Part shown: one piece after another, positions 22,074 through 35,040 of the stretch
How the letters are laid out: the number at the start of each line of letters is the position of its first letter
Position numbering within the stretch: the stretch's first letter is position 1
Source of the DNA: Cochliopodium minus
Lineage: Eukaryota; Discosea; Himatismenida; Cochliopodiidae
Length of the DNA stretch: 64,000 nucleotides
NCBI GenBank assembly: GCA_024220525.1
Contig: JAMYWO010000206.1
Span: 1-64,000, forward strand
Reading direction: 5' to 3'
Program-made: the position numbers and the translations under genes
The notes under the pieces: model-generated
What the model was told of the DNA's origin: nothing
The model's database searches: none
The model's input: only the letters and a program-made list of their open reading frames with translations

Positions 22074-25000
22074 TTAATTCTTGTGGACAGTGAGAGTAAT
22101 ACCATCAGAACCTACTTTCTTTGATCCTTTTTTCTTTCTTTTCTTGTTGTTAGGTTTTTTGGTTTTTGAGGTAACAGTTTTTTCATTGTTCGTTTCATTG
22201 TTATTTCCATCGGTTGAACTAGGGATGATGCGATCCAAGGAAGATCCGATTTTATCTGAGAAGATTTTGTTGTTGAAGTTTTGATTGACACCCATTTTTT
22301 TGTCGAATTCTCTCTGTGAGATTTTTCTCTTTTTGAGTTTTTTCAAAAGACGAAATTCTTCATTCAAATCTTTTTTTGCAAAAAAAATAAAAAATTAAAA
22401 AAAAAATAATTAAATATTTTTTTAAAAACCTTCAATATCGTTTTGGGTGAAGGTGTGTCCACTTTTGTCTTTCTTGCTTCTTTTTTCTTGCACTTTCTCT
22501 TTCCTTTTTCTTTCAAGCAATTTATCATGTTCTTTCTCAGAGACGACTCTTTTCTTCTCATTTTCCTCTGTTGTATTAATTTTTTTTTAAAAAACATTTT
22601 ATTTTTTTAAAAATTTTTTTTTTTAAAATTTTTTTTCACCTTCTTGCTTTTGTTTGATGATTTTTGTTTGACGATCTTCTTCTTTCTTTTTCTCTTTGTA
22701 TGGAATGGACTTTGGGTCAATGCTGGTGGGTTCGAATCCGTCCAACTTGAATCTCTTTAAATCCTTCAACAAAGGAAATTTCAACAATGCAAATCCTGTT
22801 GCAAGTTTTCCTAATAAATCAACGAGAAAATTTAATTTGTAATAAATTTTGATGACAATTTTTTTAATTTTTATTTTTTATTTTTATTTTTATTTTTTTT
22901 TATTTTTATTTTTATTCTTTTATTTTTTTTTTACCAACACCCAGAGACTCCAAGTTGAAGATAAAGTTACATTGATGTTCTTTATATCCTCTTACATAAC
23001 TCACAAACGCTGCTCTACTCTTTTCCATCAACTCTCTAAAAAGAAAAAGTAAAATTAAAAAAAAAAAAATTTTTGAAGAAAAATTAACAAACAAAAATAA
23101 AAAATAAACACAAATGAAATTAAAAAAACAATATTTTTAACAATATTTAAAAATGAAACGTAAAAAAAATTAAAAATTGATAAAAAAAAGCAAATGTAAA
23201 GATGTGAAAAAAAAAATGTAAAAATTAAAAATTAATAAATGAAAGAAAAAAAATTAAAAAAAATAAAAAAAAAACACGTGAAAAAAAAACTATAAATTAT
23301 AAATAAATAATAAAAATTGTAGAATTGATAGAATTAATAAAAAAAAAAAATGAGAAAAATAAAAATAAAAAAGAAAAAAAAACCTGTCGGTGGTTTGAGA
23401 TTTCTTCAAAAAAGAAAGGAGATCAAAGGAGGAATTTTTAGATAACTCAAGTTCCTCCACGGGAACCTTACGAAGAGAAAGAAACTCGATGTAGGAAGCC
23501 TCATTGGGAGACAAGAAGAGGAGGGAGTCACCGGATCTGTCCATTCTGGCGGTACGACCTATTCTGTGCACGAACGCGTTGGGGTTTTGGGGGGCGTCGT
23601 ATTGTAAGATCCAATCTATGTCTTTGAAGTCCAATCCTCTGCTCGCCACGTCTGTTGTGAACAAAACCTTTTTTTTTTTTGAAAAAAGAATAAAAATAAA
23701 AATAAAAAAATAAAAATAAAATGTTAAAAAAAAAAAAGAAATAAATTAATTATAAATTATCAATAAAATCAAAATAAAAATAAATTTGAAATGAATAAAT
23801 TTTTGAAATTAAAAAAAAAAAAATTTTGAATAAAATAAAATGAATATGGAAAATGGAAAATGAAAATGAAATGGAAATGAAAAAATTTGAAATAAAAAAT
23901 AAAAAATTTGAAATAAAAAATAAAAATAAAAATAAAATAAAAATAAAAAAATGAAAATAAAATTAAATTTAGAAGAACAAAAATGAAATTATAAATAAAA
24001 AAAAAATTAATTTTTTTACACCCTCCTTGAGTTCAGTAAACTTTTTGTAGATGGAGGTACGTTTCTTTTGGGGAACTTTGCCGTGTAAAGAAGAGAGAGA
24101 GAGGCCCTTGAGTTGAGGTAAAAGAGAAAAGCATTTCCAAAAGTAATCGACACAGTCACACGTCAAGAAAAACACGATGATCTTTTTTTGCTTGTGGTTT
24201 TCTATGAAGAAGAGGAGTGTGTTTAGCTTGTCTTGTGGTTCTGTCAATAAATAGTAGTTCTTCAACCTTTTTATAAAAAAATAACAAATTTAAAAAAAAA
24301 TAAAACAAAGTAATAAGATAAAAATAAAATAACAATTTTTTTTAAAAAAAATCTTTTTAAATTAAAAAATCAAAAAAAATGAATAAATATTATGAGTAGT
24401 CAAAAAAAAAAATAAAAAAAATATTTATCTTAAAAAATAAATAATAAAATAAACAAAAAAATAAAGTAAATTGTAAAATAACAAAAAAATTTACTTTTCT
24501 GGGATGGTTTGCATTTCATTGGTTAACTTGTTTTCTACTTGCACATTGATTTGAACAGGATTTCTGAACAAAAGAAAAAAAGAAATAAATTAAAAATAAA
24601 TACAAAATAAATTTAAAATTAGAAACAAATTGGAAAAATAAGAATAAATAAATTAGAATTAAAAATAAATTAGAATTAAAAATAAATTAGAATTAAAAAT
24701 AAATTAGAATTAATAATAAATATTAATAAAAATAAACTTTTTAAGAATTAAACGTAAGAATTAAATATAAAATTAAATTTGAATTAAATAAAATAAATTT
24801 GAATTAAATAAAATAAACAAAAAGAGATTTTAAAGTTACCTTAAACCAGCGCGGACTAATTGAGCCAAAACTTTGGTTTGAGTGGCAGAAAAAAGACCAG
24901 TTCTTCTTTGTTTAGGCAATTTCCTGAAAATGGTGTTGATGTCGCTTTCGAAACCCATTTCCAATAATCTGTCTGCCTCATCCAACACTAGCACCTCAAA

Positions 25001-25805
25001 GTTGGCGTAATCGCATATCTTCACTTTGTTCATAAACTCTACTAATCTTCCTGGTGTTGCTATGAAAATATTTGCTCCATTTTTTTTGAATCTTTGAATT
25101 TCTTTCGAAAAAAAAAAATAAAAAAAAAAATAAAAAATTGAAAAATTCAAAAAAATATAAAAAATTGAAAATTTAATGATTCAAAAAATGAAATTTGAAA
25201 ATAATGAAATGGATTTTATTTAATTTTGGGTCGGATTTTTTTTCTTACGCTCTGATATGTCACTTCCTCCTATCAATATCATTGTGGTCAATCCTTCTAT
25301 TCTCTGAAGAAATTTATCTGTGATGTTGGAGATTTGGGTTGCTAATTCCCTGTATAGAAAAAAAAAAAATTTTGAGAAAATAATAGGATTCATCAGATAG
25401 ATAAAATAGTGCATATTATCACATTTTATGTATTGTAATTTATCAGATTTTTTTGAGAATATTCTCAAAAATATATAATTTGAAGTATCAAGGTTGTTCA
25501 TACCTTGTGGGAACCAATATAATAGATCCCAATTGATATTTCCCCAATTTTTCTTCTCTATTTTTCAATCTTTCGATTACAGGGATGAGAAAAGCCAAAC
25601 TTTTACCACTACCTGTGCAAGCCTCCACTGCAACATCTTGATATTTCATGAATCTTGGGATGGTTGCAGCTTGTACAGGGGTCATTTGATTGAATCCGAA
25701 ATCTTCCTTCAAAGTACTCATTACTTCAGGGCTCAATTTAGGATCTAAATCTTCCCAAACTCCAGCACTTGTTTGATTGTTATATTCTAGAATATTTTCA
25801 CTCAT
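22074..25805 (-). CDS. DDX55: DEAD-box RNA helicase DDX55/Spb4, 10 exons
   Basis: Exons 25504-25805, 25249-25349, 24840-25101, 24495-24563, 24020-24266, 23384-23667, 22935-23035, 22640-22810, 22430-22567 and 22074-22369 give 656 residues. Helicase motifs are all present: FGFNQMTPVQAATIP (Q motif), ACTGSGKS (I), VPTRELA (Ia), TPGRL, LDEADR (II), SATQ (III), FTTDVASRGLD (V) and HRIGRTAR (VI). The C-terminal extension (RELMEKSRAAFVSYVRGYK, then LATGFALLKFPLLKDLKRF) and a Lys-rich tail are diagnostic of the Spb4/DDX55 subfamily. This enzyme acts in the nucleolus on pre-60S ribosomes. The introns are extremely AT-rich. It diverges from the DNA polymerase gene with only 55 bases between the start codons. 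Confidence 0.93.
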
Positions 25806-25860
25806 TTTTTTTTTTTTTCAATAAATTTTGAAAAATAAAAAAAAAAGGGTAGATCAGTGA
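25806..25860. promoter_or_regulatory. 55-bp bidirectional spacer (DDX55 / DNA polymerase)
   Basis: The two start codons face away from each other with only 55 bases between them, mostly A and T runs plus GGGTAGATCAGTG next to the polymerase start. Both 5' untranslated regions and any shared promoter must overlap here or reach into the neighbouring coding DNA. Confidence 0.55.
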
Positions 25861-27000
25861 ATGAATAACAATTTGGATGGAAAGAATTTCAACAAAGCTC
25901 CAATTAAAACTAATATCTCCCCAAAAAAAGTAAATCTACCATCCACTCCTAAGAAATTCACAAACAATAATAATTTGGGAGTTACAAATGCCAAAAAGAT
26001 AGAACCCTCCAAAAATTATTCAACTAAGAATAATCTTGTAAAAACAATTTCGAAAAATACATCAATAACAAAAGAAACTATCAATACAAATCAACCCATC
26101 ACGAAGAATTTGGGAAATAATGCTAAAAATACCAATATATCCAGAAATATCAATCATTTACCTCCAAAGAGCCCTCCCAAAACAAAATTAAATCCAAACA
26201 ATACAAATACCAATAAATCAATCCCTATGAAAACATCTCTCATCAAATCCAATAATTATAATTCTTCATCAAATACAATAAATGCATATACATCTCCAAA
26301 TAAAAATTTAAAGAATTCCATTTTACCGGGGCAGATAAATACATCAACCAATCAAAATCAAATTTATAAAAATAATGAATTTTCTCCGAATAGAAATGTA
26401 AATGTAAATAATTTTAATAATAACAATAATAATGTAAAATCAATCGAAAATTTAAATAATAATACCAACAATAATTTAATCAAGAACAATAATCTTTCCA
26501 ATCTAAACAAGACAAGCCCAAACAGATCACTCTTTAGTCCCACTAAGAAAAGCCCTCCTGGTTTGATCAAAAACAATCCAAATAACAATAACAACAGTAA
26601 TGATGAAAATAAAAATAAAGTAAAAAATTTAAATGGTAATAATACAAATCATTTGAACAACAACTTAAGTAACAAAATAATTAATAATATTAGCGATGTT
26701 AATGAAGTTAATAAGAATGGAAAAAATTCAATTACCAAAAACATCCTCCAAAATAATAACCCCAATAAGAGTAACAATAATAATAATAATGGTGACGATA
26801 ATAGAAGTAATAACACTACAATTACGAAGAGTGTACGTACTTTCGTTAAAAATAATAATTCGAATGTAAACAATGCTAATAATCCTGATACTCTTAATGC
26901 TCCTAATTCTATCATTAATAGAACTGTAAATAAAAGCAACACTGTTAATAATTCTCCTAACAATAAAAATGTAAATAATTTAAATAATTTAAATAATGTA

Positions 27001-27056
<56 letters not shown>

Positions 27057-27114
27057 TAAAAATGTAAATAATTTAAATAATTTAAATAATGAAAAGAATG
27101 TAAATAATAATAAC

Positions 27115-27149
<35 letters not shown>

Positions 27150-30100
27150 TAATAATAAAAATTTAAATAATAGTATTAATGTAAATAATAGTACAATTTT
27201 TAATAATAAAAATAACAGCAGTATAAATAATAATGTAAACAATGTAAATAATAATATTAAAAACAATGGTAATAGCATCAGCAGTGTAAATAATATAGGT
27301 ACAGGAGGATTTAATGTTCCTAACCCTGTGAAGATGAATAGGAACATCAAAAACGCATCTCCTCAAAAATCTTTCCCCAAACGAGTAAAGTCCCCCTTCC
27401 CACACCAAAATCCTCCTAATAAAATTAACTTTAATAAAAATAATCTTAACAACAATAATTACAATAGTAATAACAATAATAGTAATAGTTACAACAATAA
27501 TTATAATAATAACAATAATAATAATAAAAATAATAACAATAATAATAATAATAACAGTAACAATACCTTCAAACAGTCTTTCTTAAATTCAAAAAAAGCC
27601 CCTTCTCCTCCTCCTATTTCTAAAATATCTCCTTCTCTTTTGACAAATACTCGTGATGAAAATGGAAGCAATGTAGGAAATAGGAATGAAGAGATGAATA
27701 TGAGTAGTGGGGAGAATGACGTCAATGATGTTGTGAAAAGACTTGATTTTGAAGGAGAAAAGAAAGAGAACAAAGTTTTGGATCTTGTTTCTCAGTCTAC
27801 CGAAGAAAAGAGGGAAAAACTCACTAATTTAGAAATTTCATCTGTAAATAATGTCAGCATTGTAAATGAAAATAACGAAGGAAAAAGTGATCTGATGAAC
27901 AAAAATAATTCCACAAACATTTTAAAGAGGAATATTTCAAGTTTACCCAAAAACAGGAAAATAGTGATCAACGTGACACAAGATCAGAACAACGAGAAGA
28001 GGTGGAGATGGAGAGAAACCATGCTGGAAGGTCACCTCTCCTTTTCTGACACTGATCTCCTTTCATTCGGCCAAAGCGATGAAGAAGGGTGCTATTTTGC
28101 AATAATGAAAAGCTTGATGTGGGTGTACTATTCCCATTTCTCTTCCTCCCCCTTTTCTTCTCTTCTTCAAAAGAACTCTCATTTTCCTCTTTTCATTTTT
28201 GTTCCTTATCAAAGTGTGGTCGATGAAATCAATTCTTTCAAGAATTCCAGCTCGACTTCTTTTCATTCTTCTTCTGTCATCAAAAACTACAAGCTTTTTT
28301 CTTTAGTGAACTTGGTGAAAGAAATCATTTTGTATTTTGGAGAGAAAGTTTGTTTTCAGGTGGTTGAAAGCAGAGATACGAATCATTATGATGCTATTGA
28401 TCTTTTTAATCCTAATTTCAATTACAAACAAAAGATTAATGATGAGGAAAGATTAATCGAAGATAAAAGAATCAACCATCTCTTTTTAAATGAAGAGAAA
28501 ATGAATGAAGAGAAACGCAGATTGAGAGAATTGAGATTGAAATCTCCCAAAAAATTGGCCTCTTTTTCTTATTCAGAAATGAGCTATTCTCATCTTTATT
28601 CCGACTACAAGCCACTCCATCTCTTATTTTGTGAGGATGACGAAGAAGATTCCTTTGTGGGTAGATCAGACGATGAAGATGATAACGAAGATGAAGAAGA
28701 CAAAGAAGCCGACAACATGGAAGATCAAGTTAAATCTCCCAAAAGACCTCTTGACTTTTTCAACGATAACACACTTCCTCCTACTCTCACCAAACGCAAA
28801 AAGGTTGATAGCAACAAAGACGAGATTTCCCCTTTGCCTCTCAATGTTATTGTTCAAGAAAAAAATGAAGATGTCGAAGATAAAGTGAAAGATGTTCATG
28901 ATGATATTGGAGATTCCCTCGTGAAATTAATAACAGAGGAGAGTAAAGACTATTTTAAAAATATTTCTAAATTATTTTTTTTCATGATTGGATTTTTTAA
29001 ATTTTTTTTTACTAAAATTTTAGATGAGAAACAAGAAATAGGGATGAACATTGTCATCAGTTCTTCTTATGAAATTCCTGTGCAAAATAATGTTTCCATA
29101 AACGAAACGAAAGTCCACTTGAACAGCTCCAATCCCACATCGATCTTGCAATCTGACAAAATGGGATCCAACATAAACAGCGACAATGAACTAACCAACA
29201 GCAACAACAGTACAGAAAGAAAAAGAAAAATAGAGATTTTTAGCCCAGAACAGAACAGTGAAAACAAAACTATGAAAATCGAAACAGATCCCAAAACAGA
29301 TCCTGGAGCACCTTCTCTTCTAAATAGTTCCCTTGAACAAAACATAATTATCTCAGGAGCTAGTGTAAATAGCATCTCTACTTCTTCTTTCCAAGTACCA
29401 ACCAAAACAAACCCAAAGCTCCTAAAAAACTTTGCTTTTAAAAATTCGATGCTAAAAACCCCTGGAAACATTAGCAAATCTTTCCCAAACAAAACTGTGT
29501 TGAATAAAACTCCTAACAAAACCCTTCCCCTTCCCATCAAATCTTTTCCAAGCCAGATGACCAAAAACTTGGTAAAAACTTGCTCTTTTCCCAAAAATTC
29601 TCCCTTAAACAATTCTCCTTCTGATACTCTCAAAAAGGAAGAAATTAGCGAGAAGGAAACTTCTCTTATCAGCATCAAAGAAATCGAAAAGAACAGGACA
29701 GAAAATCATCTTTCCCTTCAAAATGAAAATTCATTGATTCCAAGTAGTCCTTTACGAAATAATAAAACCCCAATAAATGAGCAAAGATTTACTGTTGAGA
29801 ACAAAATAGTTGAAAACAGTTTTAATAAGAAAGGAGACAAAGATGAGAAAAGTAGTGAGGACTTTGAATACAAGGAGTACAGCGGTGTGGAGGCTCAAAG
29901 CAGTTTCGATTTTAGTTACAACAATAATAACATTAACAATAACAATAATGAAAGTAATGACAGTTTTAACAACAGTTTTAACAATAATAATAGTTTAAAT
30001 AACTATGAGTTTGACAATATTTATGGCTCCAATCACAACAATTATGTTCAAAATTTAAACAAAAACAACACCTTTAATAATCTCATTGGAAGCAGCTTTG

Positions 30101-33100
30101 GTTTGGCTCTCTCTCCCAACACCACCAATTCTTCCAAGTATCCTTCTCCTCTCTCCAACAACATCCAATCCAATAACACTCCTTTCAACTATTCCCTTCA
30201 CAAAGAAAATAACAAAAACATTAACAATAACAATGACAATAATAATAACAATAACAATAACAATAACAATAATATTAACAATAACAATAATGGTAACAAT
30301 GTAAACACCAGAAATAATTTTAACATCCATTTTATGAAGAAAAATGATAATAAAACAAAAAACAATTATGAAAATAACAGAAACAAATACAACAACACCA
30401 ACGAAAACAGCGAACACGTTTCTTTTCAAAGCATCAGCCATGAGGAAACACAAGATGAGACAAAAGAGATAGAATACCCAACACTGCAATACATCCAACC
30501 TAAAAAAACGGCTCTTGTCAAGGATCCTCCCCTCCCGATAGAAGAAGAGATTTTCAACAAATGTACCGTTCACAAAGGAATATTCAAAGTTCCAGGCGCC
30601 AAAATCATCAACGTCTCCCATTCTTTTGACCTCTTCAAGTCTTTCTTGGAGAGTTGGAGGTTATGCAAACGTTTTTCCATTTCTCTCATGTCCAAAGAAG
30701 TTCTATTAGAAGATGAAAACAAAAAGAAAAGACGCAAAAAAGGGGGTAAAAGAATATTCTATTTTTTATACCTTATTATATTTCAGTTTTATTTTTTGTT
30801 ATTTATTATTTATTTTGTTTTTTATTTATTTTTATTTTTTTTTATTTTACTTTTTTTTATTTTTTATTTTTTATTTTTTTTTATTTTTTATTTTTTTTAT
30901 TAGACAAATATGTCAAGTACTTGGAATCGAGAATCGACCAATTTGTTTCCAATTCCTATAAAATCGTTTCTTTTTGCGTCTGTTGGAACGAAAACATCCT
31001 CTACATTTTCTCCATGAAAACGAAATTTGTCTCCAAAAACTTTCACTTCATCAAGTGTCTCCTAGAAAACGAAAACACAGAAAAGATTGGATTTTCTTTC
31101 AAATCTTTGCTCAAAATCTTTTTGAATCATGACATAAGAATTCTGGGTGAAATAAGGGATCCTGGTAAAATTTTCTTATTATATATTTTTTGTTTTTTAA
31201 AATTTTTTTTTTTGTTTTTTTTTCATTATATTTTCATATTTCTATTTTTTTATTCTATTATTTTCTTCTTTAAATTTTTTTAATCAGTTATATTTTTAAA
31301 TTTACATTGATTTTAATTTTAAAATTATTTTTTATTTTACATTTTTTTTTATTCATTTATTTTCAACGTTAAATTATTTTTTTAGGAATTTTCCAGTGGT
31401 TGTCCAACACAAAAATAAAAGACCTCAATTTGAAAAAATTGGCAAACATTTACAAAATAAACGAGAGGATATTGAAAAAAGTGATAAAATACAATGAGGA
31501 GTACATCGTTCATTGCTATTTAAGCTACCTGTGCATGAACTCCATCGATGAGTCAACAAGCAAAGGTTTGTCGGACAGTCTCAGTAAAGTTTTTCATGAA
31601 TTAGAAATGCCTCTCTTGCCCGTTTTAGCTTATATAGAATTCTGTGAGTTTCATCTAAGAAATTTAATTTTCAAATCTTTTAATTTTTATTATTTTTTAA
31701 TATTAATTTTTAAATTTAATATCTTTATTCTTTTTCTAATGTAAAAATGACATTATTTTTATTTTCTATATTTTTACCAGATATTTTTATTTTTTTTTGA
31801 TTAGATTTTAACAATCTATTTTAATTTTTATTTTTTATTTTTATTTTATTAATTTATTTTTAATTAGAAATATTTTTATAGATTAATCTATTTTTATTTC
31901 ATTTTTTTATTTTTTATTTTAAAATATCGTTACTTATTTATCCAGGTGGGGTAGCGGTTAACATGAAAAGACTGAGAGAAACGAAAGAAGAGGTGAGACA
32001 AAAACAAGGGGAAGTGGAAGATCAGATAGACGAGTTGGTGTCTAACCAAGGTGCGGACAAAATAGAACTCAACAAAAACCAACAAATCTCCGAGTTTTTA
32101 TACGAACACCTACGTCTCACCAAACCCAAGCAAAACAAAACCAAAAAAGGTTATTTTTATCAAAAAAAAATAATTTAAAAATTAACAAAATTTTTTTTTT
32201 AAAAAAAAAAATCAAAAAGGAAATAACTGTAAGTATACACACAATTTCTTTTTTTTTTTAATTATAATCAAATTTATCAAAAAGCTCTTCTCTCGACCAA
32301 GAAAGAAGTTCTTGAAGATTTGATCAAAAAGCATCCTGGTATTAATATTTTATTTAATTTAAAATTTTTTTATTTTTTTATTTTTTTTTTAATTTTTCAT
32401 TATTTTTTATTTTATTTTTTTATTTTTTTATTTTTTATTTTTAGAACATAAACACTTGCTCCAAAACATGATAGATTGGAGGAAACTCTCCCGTATCATC
32501 AACGAGAAGAAAACACTCAAAAACTTGCCTTCCCAAAGAGAAGTGGAAGAAGATAGGGTCTACCCCACCATTCTTCTCACTGCTGCTGGTAAAATAAAAA
32601 CTAAATTTTATTTTTTATTAAAATTAATTTTTTTTAAAAAAAATTAGTTACAGGAAGAATTGCATGCGAGGCAATTTTTTATGAATGAATTTTTCCTTTT
32701 TTAATTTTTTTTTTGAATATTTTTTTTTTTTTAATATTTTAAAATTTATGAATTCAAAATTTTTTTGTCATTTGTTTTTTTTTTCTTTATTTTTATATTT
32801 TATAATTTATTTCATATTTTTAAATTCTTTTATTATATTTTTAATTTTTATTGAATTTTATTTTTAATTTTTAAAATTTTTTATTAAATTTTTTTCAATA
32901 TAATTTTTTTACAAAAAAAAAGAGCCCAAATTTGCAAGGAGTAGAAAGGCCATTTGAAATACAAGGGTTGGTAATCAATTCCTACTTCTCATTTATTTTT
33001 TTATTTAAATTAAAATTTTTTCAATAAAAAAAAAAAGAATGTCAACTTGAGAAAGTGCTTCATTTCTGCAAAAGGTTGAAGAACTAAAAAATTTTTTTTA

Positions 33101-34722
33101 AATAAAAAAAATTCAAATTTTCAATGAAAATAAAAATATAGGCTACAAACTCATGGCTTGTGATTATAAACAAATAGAAGTCAGAATTGTGGTAAAAAAA
33201 ATATTTTTTATTATTTTTTATTTTTTATTTTATTTTTATTTTTTCATTTTTTATTTTTAAATAAAGGCACATTCAACAAAATCAGAAAACATGAACAAAA
33301 TGTTGAACGATGATGTAGATATTTTCATCCAAATTTCCTCCAAGTGGAAAAAGAAGCCATTAGACGAGGTAACCAATAAAGAAAGAGATGAAACCAAGAG
33401 AGTTGTTTATGGAATTTTGTTTGGTAGTTTTTATAATAAAAAATATTTATCAATAATATTTTTTATAATTTCACTATTTATTTTTTATTTTAAATTTTTT
33501 AAATTTAATTTTTTTTTTTTGAATATTGAATATTGAATTTATTTTTAATTTTTATTTTTTAAATTTTTTTCATTTTTTATAATTTATTGTTTATTTTTTT
33601 ATTTTTTATTTTTTATTGTTTATTTTTTATTTTTTATTTTTTTGTTAAAATTTATTGTTTATTTTTAATTCAAATTTTTTATTTCAATAAATTTTATATT
33701 TTTATACTTTTCATTTACCTTTTTTTTTGATTTATAAGGTGCAGGAGCAAAATCTATAGGCATCAAATTAGGAATCCCTCAGAATCAAGCCGAAGTTTTA
33801 ATAAAACAATTCTACGAAACTTTTCCTGAAGTGAAAAGTAAAAAAAAAAAAAAATATTATAATATTATTTTTTTAATTATTTTTTTTAATTATTTTTATT
33901 TTGTATTTTTTTTAAAAAAAATAATAATTTTTTTAAAAGCTTGGATCGAAAACAGAAGGGCTTTCACCAAGCAAAATTGTAGGGCTGTCACTTTATTGGG
34001 GAGAAGCATTCCTATTACCATTGACAAAGAAAACAAGTAAAAATTGATGCTTTTCAACTTTTTTTATGTTCAAAAAAAAAAATAATTTTAAAAAAATTAG
34101 ATGGGCAAGGCAAGCAATAAACACAGGTTTGAATATAAATTTTATTTAATTTTTATTTTTATTTTTATTTTTATTTTTATTTTTATTTTTATTTTTGTTT
34201 TTGTTTTTTATTTGATTTTATTTTAATTTTTGTTTTTTATTTTTTTATTTGTTTTTATTTATTTGCAGTTACTCAAGGTACTGGGGCGGACATTTTGAAA
34301 ACGGCAATGGCCAGAATTTACAAAATATTGGTCAAACAGAAATTGAGGAGCCGAATTGTTTTGCCCATACACGACGAGCTGTTACTCGAAGGTACAAAAA
34401 AAAAAAACTTTTAAAAAATTTTAATTAAAATCAAAAATTAGTTCACGGTAAAAATTTTTACAAATTTTTTACAAATTATTTTTATTTTTTACAAATTATT
34501 TTTATTTTTTTATTTTTTATTTTATTTATATTTTTATTTTATGTTTTTTGATTTGTTATTTTTTATTTTTATTCAGAAGAAGAATTGGATAAAGTGAGAA
34601 TGATCGTTATTAGGGAGATGGAAAACTCTTATGTTCCTGACGTCGTTTTACCTGTCTCTTGCGAGGAGGGATATTCTTGGGGAGACTTGAAAGTCAAAGA
34701 GGAGGTGGATAATTACTTTTGA
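25861..34722 (+). CDS. Family A DNA polymerase, theta/nu type, with long Asn-rich N-terminus, 18 exons
   Basis: Exons 25861-28942, 29024-30745, 30904-31164, 31386-31643, 31946-32149, 32220-32228 (9 nt), 32285-32338, 32445-32588, 32648-32670, 32923-32970, 33038-33074, 33142-33191, 33267-33423, 33739-33837, 33940-34036, 34101-34126, 34269-34391 and 34577-34722 give about 2,179 residues. The C-terminal third is the polymerase: VTGRIACESPNLQG, motif A CDYKQIEVRIVAH, O-helix KRVVYGILFGAGAKSIG, and motif C PIHDELLLE. Catalytic Asp and Asp-Glu are kept. Theta and nu act in end joining and crosslink repair. No helicase domain is fused. The first about 1,500 residues are mostly Asn/Ser/Lys-rich, with a degenerate exonuclease-like region (FDLFKSFLESWRL onward) before the polymerase. 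The intron at 28943-29023 is a whole number of codons and could be read through. Confidence 0.85.
26998..27170 (+). repeat. Long AAT/AAC tracts encoding poly-Asn
   Basis: Two trinucleotide tracts encode uninterrupted runs of about 19 and about 18 Asn, separated by NKNVNNLNNLNNEKNVNN. They lie in the N-terminal part of the polymerase gene and stay in frame. The DNA copy of the flanking KNVNNLNNLNN phrase is duplicated as well. Confidence 0.85.
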
Positions 34723-35040
34723 TTTATTATTTCGAAGAAATCATGTTTTTTTTTTGTTTGAGTTTGTTCAATAAATTGTATTTTACTTTTAGTTTTTCGA
34801 AAATTGGGGATATATATATTTTGTGAAGTTCAAATAATATAATTATATAATATATTTATATTTATTCAAAATATAGAAGAGGTCATTTTTGATTTTGGAA
34901 TTCCAGTTGTTATATTTCAAAATTCCTTCGAAATTGTTGAATAAATAAAAAAATATTTTTCGGATTTCAACTATAATTTCAAAAAAAAAAAAATTGTAAA
35001 AGCTTTTAAAGGATATTAATAAAGATTTTTGTTTGTATAT
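34723..35040. other. Intergenic spacer, nothing recognised
   Basis: About 318 AT-rich bases between the polymerase stop codon and the RING-LON start codon, both on the plus strand. They hold the polymerase 3' region and the next promoter by position. No open frame or motif of note was seen. Confidence 0.5.

Noticed and set aside
22725-22745. GGGTTCGAATCCGTCC, similar to the T-arm/B box of a tRNA gene
   Set aside because: It lies in an exon of DDX55 (reading GFEPTS on the minus strand) and no acceptor or anticodon arm can be folded around it.
26649-27350. 233-residue Leu-rich frame on the minus strand
   Set aside because: It is the antisense of the poly-Asn tracts (AAT/AAC read backwards gives Leu/Ile/Val codons) and has no independent support.
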